Shown here one piece after another: positions 35,701 to 44,640 of a stretch of 64,000 bases of DNA; within the stretch, counting starts at the first letter, position 1, and every line of letters begins with the position of its first letter. The translations under genes and the position numbers were made by a program. The notes beneath the pieces were generated by a model. The model worked only from the letters and a program-made list of their open reading frames with translations. It did no database searches and was not told the origin of the DNA. Source of the stretch: Pseudonocardia sp. T1-2H (GTDB lineage Bacteria > Actinomycetota > Actinomycetes > Mycobacteriales > Pseudonocardiaceae); NCBI RefSeq assembly GCF_038039215.1, contig NZ_JBBPCL010000001.1:744001-808000 (forward strand), read 5' to 3'.

Positions 35701-36081
35701 CTACTTGTCGCCGCTCGGGCGCGGTGCCGGGGCCGAGGCGTGCTTGATGCCCATCGCCCGCCACGCGAGCCCGGAGTTCACCCGACCTGCGGTCTCCACC
35801 TGGTAGGGGGAGACCCGGGCGTCGAGCAGCTCGACCCGCACGTCCTCCCCGAAGTCCGGCCCGGGATCGGTGGACAGGGTCACCTTGATCTCCTCGCCCT
35901 TCGGGGCCCGCTCGCCCGGCTTGACCCGCAGCTTCGCGAACAGCGACACCGTGAACTGCGTGGCGCCGTCGCGGTCGGTCACCGGCACCTGGGCGCCGTT
36001 GGCGTCGTCGCGCATCTTCGGGGCGGGCGGCTCCACGATGGTCAGCTTGTAGCCGCCGAGGTTCACCGGAATGTCTCGCAT
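35701..36081 (-). CDS. Conserved-looking AICE protein, function unknown
   Basis: A 126-residue soluble beta-rich protein: MRDIPVNLGGYKLTIVEPPA, FTVSLFAKLRVKPGERAPKG, EDVRVELLDARVSPYQVETA. ATG 36081 faces the divergent HTH gene across a 122-bp control region. It is the first gene of the minus-strand AICE operon. I do not recognise a family. Confidence 0.7.
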   Translation of the reverse strand: MRDIPVNLGGYKLTIVEPPAPKMRDDANGAQVPVTDRDGATQFTVSLFAKLRVKPGERAPKGEEIKVTLSTDPGPDFGEDVRVELLDARVSPYQVETAGRVNSGLAWRAMGIKHASAPAPRPSGDK

Positions 36082-36111
36082 CGCTCTTGCTCCTTCAGTC
36101 GGTGCGTGTAG

Positions 36112-36195
36112 GCCCCTAAACATTTGAAGTAGTGATGTTGAGGGGGCTAAACCGATGATGCCGCTCGGCGAGCCTACTTGTCAAGGGGCCTAAAC
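36112..36195. promoter_or_regulatory. Divergent control region with three TAAAC repeats
   Basis: GCCCCTAAACA (36112-36122), GGGGGCTAAAC (36142-36152) and GGGGCCTAAAC (36185-36195) are near-identical and similarly oriented. They lie between the minus-strand AICE operon and the plus-strand HTH gene, so they could be operators for the HTH protein. Confidence 0.5.
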
Positions 36196-36203
36196 TCGCG
36201 GGC

Positions 36204-37029
36204 GTGGATGAGGAGTTCGAACGCCTGCGCCGGGAGCCTGACCCGGTGCGCCGAGGGCGCAGGGCGACCGAGCTTCCTGGCTACCTACCAGCAGCGCTCG
36301 GTGGAACTGGCGCGGCTGCGGCGGGCCGCGATCGAGGAGGCCCGGGACCAGCTCGGCGGCAGCTACACCGAGGTCGCCAAGGCGTTCGGGCTGACCAAGG
36401 GCCGGATCACTCAGATCCGCAACAGCGCCCCGCCCGCGCACCGGGCGTTCTTCGGGGTCGGCCCGCTCGACGTCGCGGTGGTCGGCCGGCGCATCCTGGA
36501 GCGCGAGGACATGGTCATCGCAGCCGAGGACGACGCGGTAGGCGCGCACCTGATCGCCGAGGCCGAGCAGCTCGCGTTCACCGCCGAGCGGCTGGTCGTC
36601 GACCCGCGCGAGGAGTGGGCACCGACCCACGACGCGATCGTGGTGTGCGGCCCCGCGTCGGCGCACATCGGCAACGCGCTGATGAGCGAGGACCCCGTAC
36701 TCGGCATGACCATCGCCGACGGGGGCCGCTGGTACATCGTGGACAAGGTGACGGGGGAGCGGTTCGCCTCGCCGATGGACGACCCCGAGCCCCGCCGGGC
36801 AGACATCGCCTACCTCGCCCGCCACGTCCGGGACGGCCAGGTCATCACCCATATCGCCGGAGTCCACGCCCTCGGCTCGATCGGCGCCGCGCACTACCTG
36901 ACCGAGCACCTGGCCGAGCTGTACGCCGAGCACGACAGCGAGTCGTTCAGCATGGCCGTGACCGCCGAGTTCGACGGCCTCATCCCCAGGAGCGTCGACG
37001 TGCTCGTCCCGCCGCGCGCATGGGCCTGA
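36204..37029 (+). pseudogene. HTH protein of unknown class, one frameshift
   Basis: A GTG at 36204 opens MDEEFERLRREPDPVRRGRR-ATEL; removing one C near 36270 (CTTCCTGG) joins it to LATYQQRSVELARLRRAAIE and a sigma-region-4-like HTH (SYTEVAKAFGLTKGRITQIR, ~45-75). The remaining ~200 residues form an alpha/beta domain (DAIVVCGPASAHIGNALMSE, ADIAYLARHVRDGQVITHIA) that I do not recognise; it looks like a nucleotide- or small-ligand-binding Rossmann-type fold. It overlaps the next gene (PP2C) by 10 nt and stands opposite the AICE operon. Confidence 0.7.
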
Positions 37030-37837
37030 TCGTCCACGCCGCCATGCTGCCCGGGGAGAGCCGCCGGGGCAGGACCGCTGGAGCGTCAGCCAACGGGGCG
37101 CGGTCGTCCTCGACGGAGCCAGCTCGCACAGCCCCGAGGCGCCGGACGCCAGCGCCTACGTCGACCGGCTGCTACCCGCGATCCTCGCCCGGCTCGATGA
37201 CGGCGACCTCCAGACCGTCTTGCGCGACGCGATCACCGAGACCGCCGAGGCCCTGGCCCTGGTGCCCGGTGCAGCGCCATCGTCGACAGTCTTGCTGCTG
37301 CGCGTCGACGACGAGGCCGTCGAAGTCGCAGCGCTCGGCGACAGCACCGCCATCATCGGCCACCCCGACGGCACCACGACCCGCCTGTCCGACGACCGCC
37401 TCGCACGCGTCGGGGCCGAGCAGCGGCGTGCCTACCGCGAACACCTGCGGCGGGGGAGTGGCTTCGGTCCCGAGCACAGGGACCGTCTGAGCGAGCTACA
37501 GCGCGGCGAGTTCCCACACCGGAACCGGCCCGGGGGCTACTGGATCGCAGAGGCCGATCCCGCGGCCGCCGACGAGCTGCTCATCCGTTCGTTCCCACCC
37601 GAGGTTGTCTCCTGGGTTGTGCTCGCCACCGACGGGATCCAGAAGCACATCGACCGGCTCGGTGGCCGATGGGACGCCGTCGCGAGCCAGGGCAACGACC
37701 AGCTCGCCGCGTTCCTTCAGGACGCGCACGCTTGGGAGACCGAGGCAGATCCGGACGGGACCGCCTTGCCCCGATCCAAGCGCCACGATGACAAGACCAT
37801 CGTCGCCTGGCAGCCCGCCCTGTCACCCATCAACTGA
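37020..37837 (+). pseudogene. PP2C-family protein phosphatase, one frameshift
   Basis: ATG 37020 opens MGLIVHAAMLPGESRRG; adding one G at about 37063 continues QDRWSVSQRGAVVLDGASSH and then DAITETAEALALVPGA, VAALGDSTAII, SWVVLATDGIQKHID and RHDDKTIVAW. The Asp residues in VLDGAS, LGDS, ATDG and HDDKT are the metal site of PP2C enzymes. Length (~272 residues) is normal. It starts inside the end of the HTH gene, so the two act together, perhaps as a phosphorylation-controlled switch for the AICE; this is inference. Confidence 0.78.
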
Positions 37838-38162
37838 GACCGCGTCTCGCTGGCTCTCTGTCCGAAAGCCGCCATGACCTGCAGTTTCGCCCAGCTCAGG
37901 GCCGCGGGGTTCAGACTTTCTCTACCTGTTCAAGGCGGCGCCTGCGGCGCCGCGCGGCGCTCTGCCTGATGAAGCCGCAAGCGCTCGCGCGGGGCGTGCG
38001 GCCTCCGGCCGGTCCCCGCGCGGCGCGCGGCTCGAACAGTGGCTGCCGTAGGTATGTAACATCGAACGTCCGACAGACGAAGTACCTGCGACCGGCGATG
38101 CGCCTAACCAGATGCTCTATCGAGTGACCTACACATCTAATAAATTGCACTGGGGGACCAAG
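37838..38162. other. Intergenic region with GC-rich palindromes; base composition changes here
   Basis: GGCGCCTGCGGCGCC and further GC-rich inverted repeats occupy ~37930-38035, resembling a stretch at 7240-7330. From ~38040 the sequence turns markedly more AT-rich and stays so to ~41180. Confidence 0.5.
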
Positions 38163-38582
38163 ATGGACTTCGATATAGCAGCTCTCGTCGCGACGGGCGG
38201 AACTGCACTAGTAGAGATTATGGCCACGGACGCCTGGTCCGAGGCAAAGCACATTATTAAACGACTGTTCGGGCGGTCAGCTAGCGGGAACGACGACGCT
38301 GGCTTCGACGCGGAGCTGGAAGAAGCTCGCACAGAAGTGATCGAGGCGCGAGACCATGGGGATGCACAACGAGAATCTGAACTCGTGACCGAATGGTCGA
38401 GTCGTATTCGCCGGACTGTGCAGTCCAACCCGGAGGCATCCCAGGCCCTTATCGACCTCATCGAACTTCGGAAGACTTACCGCGACAATGGAACAGGAGA
38501 CACTTCCTCGACTAATACGGCCATCGCCAACGACAAAAGCCGCGTCTACCAGCAGGGCTCCGGCCAGCAGTACAACTTCTGA
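38163..38582 (+). CDS. Small helical partner protein of the NTPase-TPR module
   Basis: A 139-residue protein. Residues 1-30 (DFDIAALVATGGTALVEIMA) could form a membrane-proximal or amphipathic helix. The middle is charged and helical (AELEEARTEVIEARDHGDAQ) and the last 11 residues are YQQGSGQQYNF. GGGGGACC precedes ATG 38163. It ends 3 nt before the NTPase gene, whose residues 22-32 are YQQNSGIQLNI, nearly the same peptide. The base composition differs from the surrounding AICE. No family recognised; a sensor or adaptor role is inferred. Confidence 0.75.
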   Translation: MDFDIAALVATGGTALVEIMATDAWSEAKHIIKRLFGRSASGNDDAGFDAELEEARTEVIEARDHGDAQRESELVTEWSSRIRRTVQSNPEASQALIDLIELRKTYRDNGTGDTSSTNTAIANDKSRVYQQGSGQQYNF

Positions 38583-38585
38583 GTC

Positions 38586-41177
38586 ATGACGAGAGAACGA
38601 TCCCACGCGGACCCTATCCATGGCCATGCTAACGACGAATCTCACCTCTATCAGCAAAATTCCGGAATCCAACTCAATATAGACGAAGCCTACTTTGGCG
38701 ATGATGGACTCGCATCGCGTTTGCGACTGCCCGGTGTTACATGGAACCCAGACGACTGGCCCACAGTTGCGGAATGGGATCCGCTCGACCTTGGAGTTCA
38801 TCGCGCTCCAATAAATGACGGCAACGCGGTTCCTCTCTACGTTCAACGGGATGTCGATACCAATCTCGGCGAATCAATCACGCATGCCGCCGAGAATGGC
38901 GGCATGGTGATCGTTATTGGCGACTCTACGGCGGGCAAGACTCGATCTTCTTATCAGGCTCTCCGTTCCAGGATGCCACAACGACGTCTCTACCGACCCG
39001 AAGCCGTGAGCGAGTTTCGCGCCTCCGTTGTTAGCCTCCTAGCTTTCGGGGGCAGTTGGGTAATTTGGCTTGACGATCTTGAGCGATTCATTGGACCTAG
39101 CGGAATCACTCCCGGCATTCTTCTTCAGCTGAAGCGCGCGAAAATCGCATGCGTCGCAACTATTCGGAGCGAGCAATACCGGCGATTCGAAGACGTTCCA
39201 GGCGACACGGACGAACACGCAATTAGTGAATTCCGACGGATCGTCGATCAATCGCGCACAATTCTCCTGCCGCGTCGCTGGTCTGAGGCCGAACTTGCCC
39301 GAGCAGGCAGTTCGACGGATCCACGGATTCGCGAGGCAATATCACACGGCCAACTGTTTGGCGTTGCTGAGTACCTTGCGGCCGGACCACTCTTGCGAGA
39401 GATTTGGGAAACAGCCTGGGGAGCGGGTGCCAATCCACGAGGTGCAAGTCTCGTGGCAGCGGCGGTGGACTGCTCGCGAGCAGGCGTCGACGTGCCACTA
39501 CCGTCCGAGTTCTTGAGAAGCCTCCACGAATTCTACCTAGAGCGTGCCGGAGGAGAAATCTTGGCACCCGAGACCTTCGTGGAGGCACGCGCATGGGCAA
39601 CTCGGCGGCGCATGGGTGTAGCAAGCTTGCTCATTCCAAGTGACAATGGAGAAAAACTTCGTGCATTCGAGTATCTGCAAGATTCAATTAGCCGAGAGGA
39701 GGGATACTCTGCCGTACCTAGCGAAGTCTGGAAATCCGTCGTGGACTTCGCGGGGCAAGACGTCGGATTGCTATTTGGAATAGCATACTCCGCGAAAAAT
39801 CACGGACTTATCGACGTCGAGATCGATTGCTGGCGCAAAATTTCGGAGTTCACTCACAGCCCACGCGACTTGACAAGTCTAGGAAGAGTCCTTCTTCGAG
39901 CGAGTCGAGATGATGAAGCATTAGGGCTGTTTGAATCAGCCGCTGCCTCCGGCGATATTGAGAGCAACACCCAGCTTGGGATCTATCTTCAGAACGCTGA
40001 ACGCCAAAATGAAGCGAAAGAATTCCTGCTCCTATCAGCAGAAGCGGGGGATGCACATGCAGCACTTCACCTCGCAATCCTCCTTAGGGATCAGAATTCT
40101 CTGGAAGATGCAGAGAAATGGTATCGAAAAGCACATGAGGCGAATCGCGACACCGATACTAGCACCGGCCTAGCCTCAGTTCTGGCCGACAGAGGACTTG
40201 ATGAAGAGGCAGACCGCCTTTTTGAGTCTATTATCCGTGAAGCCAGCGATTCTGACGACCTCAACGGAATCGGGATTGCGGCCGATAAGGCTGGCCGTCA
40301 TCAGATTGCTGCGGAGATGTGGGATCGCGCAATCGAGCTGGGCGACGGAAATGCTGCAGCAAATCGAGCGCAACAGCTGGACGAGGCAGGCGACGTCGCC
40401 GGTGCTGACGCCCTCTGGGCAAAGAGTATTCAATTGGGTTGTGCGGCGGCTCTACTAGGCCACGCCAGACTCCTTTGGCGGACAGGCCAAGTCGAAGAAG
40501 CAGAAGCGAAGTACATCTCTGCATTGGCCTTAGACGTCGAGGGGGCCGAACTATGCTACTCCACGGACCTGTATAACTCAGGACGGTTTGACGACGCAGA
40601 GAAGTACCTCAGAGTCGCCCTGGAAAAGGATCCCGATAACGCCCCAGCTGCATACAATATGGCCTTCCTCCTGGAACGCCGCGGAGCGGACAAACTCGAA
40701 TCCGAACAATGGCTCGTTCGGGCCGCCCAAAATGGTAGCATCCACGCGAGCGCTCGCCTTGGAGAGCGACTTTTCGAGCGCGGCCAATTCCATGAGGCTC
40801 GCCGACACCTCCTAGTGGCCGCAGAGGATGGCGACGAAGTTGCAGCCTGCCATCTCGGCACCGTCCTCGCTCGCCTAGAGGACTGGGAGGAGAGCAATAA
40901 GTGGTTCAATGCATCATACGATAGTGGACACTTTCATGCAGGTTGCGTTCACGGATCCAGTCTTCTCATGCAAGGCAGCATTGATGAGGCGATCCAACGA
41001 TTCATACTAGCCGCTCGTGGCGGCCACATGCACGCCGCGGAAGTCCTAGAGAAACTATTTCGCGATATCGGGAATTTCAAGGACGCTGCATACTGGCACG
41101 GTTTTCGCAGCGGAAGGAATCAGATTTCCAAACCGAACAAAAAGCAGAGCAAGAAATCCAGAAGGCGTCGTCGATAG
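38586..41177 (+). CDS. P-loop NTPase with TPR/Sel1 repeats (STAND-like, candidate defence protein)
   Basis: An 863-residue protein. N-terminal motif YQQNSGIQLNI (22-32). NTPase domain: Walker A VIGDSTAGKTRSSYQ (about 112-119), Walker B WVIWLDDLERFI (about 163), a STAND-like arginine sensor ACVATIRSEQYRRF (about 197), then a helical region to ~420. From ~430 to ~830 at least ten 33-36-residue TPR/Sel1-like repeats (EALGLFESAAASGDIESNTQ, DAEKWYRKAHEANRD, EAEAKYISALALDVEGAELC). The C-terminus is very basic (KKQSKKSRRRRR). This layout fits signal-sensing NTPases of prokaryotic conflict systems, but no effector domain is visible. Confidence 0.82.
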   Translation: MTRERSHADPIHGHANDESHLYQQNSGIQLNIDEAYFGDDGLASRLRLPGVTWNPDDWPTVAEWDPLDLGVHRAPINDGNAVPLYVQRDVDTNLGESITHAAENGGMVIVIGDSTAGKTRSSYQALRSRMPQRRLYRPEAVSEFRASVVSLLAFGGSWVIWLDDLERFIGPSGITPGILLQLKRAKIACVATIRSEQYRRFEDVPGDTDEHAISEFRRIVDQSRTILLPRRWSEAELARAGSSTDPRIREAISHGQLFGVAEYLAAGPLLREIWETAWGAGANPRGASLVAAAVDCSRAGVDVPLPSEFLRSLHEFYLERAGGEILAPETFVEARAWATRRRMGVASLLIPSDNGEKLRAFEYLQDSISREEGYSAVPSEVWKSVVDFAGQDVGLLFGIAYSAKNHGLIDVEIDCWRKISEFTHSPRDLTSLGRVLLRASRDDEALGLFESAAASGDIESNTQLGIYLQNAERQNEAKEFLLLSAEAGDAHAALHLAILLRDQNSLEDAEKWYRKAHEANRDTDTSTGLASVLADRGLDEEADRLFESIIREASDSDDLNGIGIAADKAGRHQIAAEMWDRAIELGDGNAAANRAQQLDEAGDVAGADALWAKSIQLGCAAALLGHARLLWRTGQVEEAEAKYISALALDVEGAELCYSTDLYNSGRFDDAEKYLRVALEKDPDNAPAAYNMAFLLERRGADKLESEQWLVRAAQNGSIHASARLGERLFERGQFHEARRHLLVAAEDGDEVAACHLGTVLARLEDWEESNKWFNASYDSGHFHAGCVHGSSLLMQGSIDEAIQRFILAARGGHMHAAEVLEKLFRDIGNFKDAAYWHGFRSGRNQISKPNKKQSKKSRRRRR

Positions 41178-41210
41178 GCCAGAGCTTGTGCCGGGGCACA
41201 TCTCCTCAGT

Positions 41211-41213
41211 TTA
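41211..41213. repeat. Target-site duplication TTA (left)
   Basis: TTA immediately left of the left inverted repeat, matched by TTA at 43454-43456 on the right, in line with the short TNA-type duplications of the IS427 group of the IS5 family. Confidence 0.7.
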
Positions 41214-41283
41214 GACCTGGTCTCAAAACTTAGGGTGTGTCGCTGCGTAACCTGCCGGTCCTGGTCGTCGATCGTGGGCAGTC

Positions 41284-42125
41284 GTGGCGAAGACGACGCA
41301 GCAGCGACGGGTCGAAGACCGGCTCTGGGAGCTGATCGAACCCCTGATCCCGTCCCGACCAGCGCCGCGCGGTCCGGGTGGGCGGCCCCGGATCGATGAC
41401 CGTGCCGCGCTAGAGGGGATCTTGTTCGTGCTCGACACCGGCTGCCGCTGGCGAGACCTACCCGAGCAGCTCGGATGCGGTTCCGGGCACACCGCGTGGC
41501 GGCGGTTACGTGAGTGGCAGGACGCCGGCGTGTGGGACCGGCTGCACCAGCTCGTGCTCGACGAGCTGTCCGACATCGACGAGCTCGACTGGACCAGAGG
41601 CTGCATCGACGCGGTGTCGGTGCGGTCGAAAAGGGGGGCGAGCTGACCGGCCGCAGCCCCACTGACCGGGGCAAAGCCGGCTCCAAGTACCACGTTCTGT
41701 GCGACGCGAACGGGCTACCGCTGCACGTCATGTTGTCGGCGGCAAACACCCACGACAGCATGCTGTTTGAGCCGCTGCTGGACACGAACCCGACCGTGCG
41801 CGGCCACCACGGCCGGGCGGGCCGGCCACGATGCCGACCGGACAAGCTGCACGCCGACAAGGGCTACGACTACCGCCGCTGCCGCCGCTACCTGACCCGC
41901 CGCGGTATTAAGGTCCGTATCGCCCGGCGCGGGATTGAGGACAAGTCCCGCCTCGGCCGGGTCCGCTGGGTCGTCGAACGCACCATCTCCTGGCTGCTGC
42001 GGTTCAAACGCCTCGGGCTGCGCTACGACCGGACCGAACGCACCACGCTGGCGCTACTCACGCTGGCCTGCACCGTGATCAACGTCCGCCGGCTCATAAA
42101 GATCGAGCTCTGCGACCAGGTCTAA
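41284..42125 (+). CDS. IS5-family transposase, two frames joined by programmed frameshift
   Basis: OrfA (41284-41646) contains the HTH start RRVEDRLWELIEPLIP, GGRPRIDDRAALEGILFVLD and the first catalytic Asp in GCIDAVSVRSK. OrfB, in the -1 frame, continues GGELTGRSPTDRGKAGSKYH, LHADKGYDYRRCRRYL (second Asp) and RWVVERTISWLLRFKRL (Glu), completing the DDE triad. The frames overlap at CGAAAAGGGGGGC (41628-41640), a slippery run typical of IS427 elements, so the break is probably functional. It ends at TAA 42123-42125. Confidence 0.9.
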
Positions 42126-42355
42126 CGCATCCATTCACTCGTTTGGGATACATCGGTAGCTCTGTGTCGTTGGGTGGGGGTGACTGGTGAGCTTCTGAGC
42201 GCGGAGCAGGTCCTCGGGTCGGCACGAGGCCCCCGTCACCACGAGGGAGATCGATCTCCTGGAGGAGGCTGCAGCCGCGTTGCTGACGGCACCATCGACG
42301 GGGATGAACGAGCACTCTCGTCGGGAAGTGATCAGCCATCGGTGGGGCCGCCTCT

Positions 42356-43303
42356 TCAGAGGCGTTCGATGCGGTCGGCCTGCGGGCCCCGGTCGCTCTG
42401 ACGCACCGCGTACCGGACCCGGTCACCCTTCTGCAGCGGCTCCGACCCCATGATCACGGACACGTGGGCGAAGAGATCGTCGCCGCCTGCGTCCGGGGTG
42501 ATGAAGCCGAAGCCGCGGTCGCCGTCGTAGCGCGCGACGACGCCCTCGCCGCCTCGTACGGGCACGTCCCGCGCCGCCGGCCCTGCGGCCGCGGCAGGTG
42601 CCGACCGCTGCGGCGCCGTCTGGGGCTCGGCGCCCCGGACCAGGTGCACGTCGCGGGCCTGCGGGCCCTTGTCTCCACTAGCCACCTCGTAGGCGACGCG
42701 GTCGCCCTCCGCGAGCCACGTCAGCCCCTCGGCCAGGGCCCGGGCGTGAACGAAGACGTCCCCGGCGCCGGAGTCGGGGTTGATGAAGCCGAAGCCCTTG
42801 TCCTCGTCGTACCAGGCCACCGTGCCGTCGGCACCGTCCGCGATGCCAGCCGCAGCGGGTGGGCCGGCCCCCGCTCCCAGCGGGATCACGTGCCCGGCCT
42901 GCGGGCCGCGCTCGCCTTCGACGATCAGGAAGGCCACCCGCTGCCCCTCGGTGACCACGCCGCCGGTCACGATGGCGGAGCTGTGCACGAAGATGTCGGC
43001 GCCGCCGCCGTCCGGCGACGCGAAGCCGTACCCCTTGCCCGGCTCGTACCAGTTGACGGTGCCGAGCAGGCCCACCGCGCTGCCGGTGGCCGCATCGGCG
43101 GTGACGCGAACGCGCAGCGCCTGGGGCCCGCGGTCGTTCTCGCCGACCTCGAACACGACGGCCTGACCCTCGCGGAGCACTTTCGCGCCGCCGTCCCCGA
43201 CGATCTCGGAGGCGTGCACGAACACGTCCGGCGAGCCGTCCTCGGGCGCGAGGAAGCCGAAACCCCGTTCGGCGTCGAACCAACGGACGGTCCCCTGCGG
43301 CAT
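42356..43303 (-). CDS. Protein with four tandem cold-shock domains, transposon passenger
   Basis: A 315-residue protein made of four CSDs with linkers: RGFGFL..DVFVH (1-66), KGYGFA..DIFVH (~76-142), KGFGFI..DVFVH (~155-222) and RGFGFI..DLFAH (~248-315). Each has the RNP1 and RNP2 motifs that bind single-stranded nucleic acid; most bacterial Csp proteins have only one. It should act as an RNA chaperone or ssDNA binder. ATG 43303 is chosen as the start of the first domain (PQGTVRWF). The gene lies inside the transposon ends, opposite to the transposase. Confidence 0.9.
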   Translation of the reverse strand: MPQGTVRWFDAERGFGFLAPEDGSPDVFVHASEIVGDGGAKVLREGQAVVFEVGENDRGPQALRVRVTADAATGSAVGLLGTVNWYEPGKGYGFASPDGGGADIFVHSSAIVTGGVVTEGQRVAFLIVEGERGPQAGHVIPLGAGAGPPAAAGIADGADGTVAWYDEDKGFGFINPDSGAGDVFVHARALAEGLTWLAEGDRVAYEVASGDKGPQARDVHLVRGAEPQTAPQRSAPAAAAGPAARDVPVRGGEGVVARYDGDRGFGFITPDAGGDDLFAHVSVIMGSEPLQKGDRVRYAVRQSDRGPQADRIERL

Positions 43304-43504
43304 CAAAGGCTCCAGGTCGAGAGGGCGGGCACTGGCCCCCAGTCTCTCTGACAGACCTCGCGGTCCGTCAGGCCGGGCCCACAGGCGGGCGGTGCGGAGC
43401 CAGGGGCGGGCCGTTGGTCCACCTAGCGACACGCCGAGTTTTGAGACCAGGTCTTAGGCAAGAATAGTCGCCCTCGCCGGGCAGGCAGACCTCCGGGATG
43501 GGGG

Positions 43505-43644
43505 TGTGTCATCCCGTCGGCCTCCCCGAGGGCTACCACACGACGTCCCGGGGCAGAGCTTCACGACGTCGGCTGGCGGTTGCGTCGAGGGCTGCCCCCG
43601 GGCCACCGCGTGGTAGGGTATTGCCAGGCCGACGGGATGACACA
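43505..43644. repeat. 19-bp perfect inverted repeat flanking ~100 bp
   Basis: TGTGTCATCCCGTCGGCCT (43505-43523) is the exact complement of 43626-43644. The interior is GC-rich and structured, with no coding frame. It resembles a stretch at ~44735-44840, so it could be a small mobile or RNA element. Confidence 0.5.
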
Positions 43645-43791
43645 ACAAGCTCCAGGCGTGGTTGGGCGGAGCAAACCCGGAGCGAACATCGTGCGAGCGC
43701 CCGTCACGCGCTGAGATATGCCAGCACGAAGTCTCAGCTCAGACAATACGCGACGGCACGGGACGACAGCCGCCGGGCAGCCGGATCCGCC

Positions 43792-43833
43792 TTGACACCG
43801 AAGAGGTCACTGGTTCGATTTCACTATCGCCCA
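43792..43833 (+). repeat. Degenerate 3' end of a tRNA-Val(GAC), att-like
   Basis: TTGACACCGAAGAGGTCACT, then GGTTCGATTTCACTATCGCC, then CAC: this follows the anticodon loop (GAC), variable loop, T-arm and acceptor of an actinobacterial tRNA-Val with a few changes. The T-stem no longer pairs. A likely decayed attachment site from an earlier integration. Confidence 0.5.
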
Positions 43834-43974
43834 CTTCCATTGTCCCAGGCCAGCCCCCGTGCCAGTTGTGTGTCAGACTCCGCAGAATGGTCTGGCACGC
43901 ATCCCTGCCGTGTCAGACGATTCGTTGCTACTGCGACAGCAATTCGTGGGCACCTGCCACAGACACGTCCGCGA
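43834..43974. other. Intergenic cargo DNA, no gene seen
   Basis: Nothing supportable between the tRNA-Val-like remnant and the membrane-protein gene; 43304-43436 inside the transposon end is likewise without a gene. Confidence 0.3.
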
Positions 43975-44640
43975 CTACGTCTCACAATTCGGTCGTGGCG
44001 CGGCGGGCAGGTCGCGGCAAGCGACCGTGAGAAAGTCGGCGTACCGACGTGTGAACTCCGCCCGGTCGTACGAGTTGAGCCGCGCGTCAAGTGGAGGAAG
44101 TCCAGAGTTGACGTCTCCTGAGACCGCTCGGGGCAGGTAGGCCGCGATCGCTACAGCCTTGACGTACGCCTCGGGCGAGCCGTAAACGGACACCTTGTTG
44201 AACGTCTCCTGGAAGTCGTAACGGGCAGGAGCGAGGTCGGCGACGTGCCGACCACACTCGCCGTCGACTGTGAAACCTTCCTGGCCGTCAGGTCGACCGT
44301 CTCGCGCGGCGTTGAGGCAGGCCTGAACCTGGGCAGTGGTCGTTCCGTATCGATCTGCGGCGTCGAGAAACTTGAAGTAGACGTCCGCCTGGGTCGCCCG
44401 GCTCTCCTTTTCTCGCTCCTCTGCGATCTGTGCGGCCTGGGCGTCCGCCGCACTACGAGTCTGGATTAGAGACCCGCTCAGGGCGCCTCCAATGCCAATC
44501 ACTCCCGTGAGAACAGCAATGAGGAGGGTGTGACGGCGGTCTGCGGCCTTGTCGCTGCTGGCGGTGTGGCCTCCTGAGGAAGTCGAATCTGGTGAGTGCG
44601 GGGGCGGGGCGTCGGGCACCTCCGAATAATGACACTTCAC
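43975..44640 (-). CDS. Single-span membrane protein, unknown function
   Basis: A 221-residue protein with a Pro/Ser-rich cytoplasmic start, one membrane span (LLIAVLTGVIGIGGALSGSL), a coiled-coil (SAADAQAAQIAEEREKESRA) and a helical C-terminal domain with four Cys (CLNAARDG, DGECGRHV, VACRDLP, PNCET). GTG 44640 is inferred from the coding character. Cargo of the AICE; no family recognised. Confidence 0.55.
   Translation of the reverse strand: MKCHYSEVPDAPPPHSPDSTSSGGHTASSDKAADRRHTLLIAVLTGVIGIGGALSGSLIQTRSAADAQAAQIAEEREKESRATQADVYFKFLDAADRYGTTTAQVQACLNAARDGRPDGQEGFTVDGECGRHVADLAPARYDFQETFNKVSVYGSPEAYVKAVAIAAYLPRAVSGDVNSGLPPLDARLNSYDRAEFTRRYADFLTVACRDLPAAPRPNCET

Larger units (their letters stand above)
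41214..43453. mobile_element. IS5-family (IS427-type) transposon carrying a cold-shock passenger gene
   Basis: The ends GACCTGGTCTCAAAACT (41214-41230) and its exact complement (43437-43453) form 17-bp perfect inverted repeats, and similarity (TGTCGCT) continues to ~30 bp. TTA is duplicated on both sides. Inside are a two-frame IS427-type transposase (+) and a 315-residue protein with four cold-shock domains (-). A 9-bp partial end (GACCAGGTC, 42113-42121) lies at the transposase stop and may be the original right end of a simple IS; the passenger then lies between it and the true right end. Confidence 0.85.

Noticed and set aside
42113..42121. Right end of a simple IS at the transposase stop
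   Set aside because: Only 9 bp match the left end, and the 3 bp that follow (TAA) do not match the left TTA; the distal end at 43437-43453 has 17 perfect bp and a TTA duplication.
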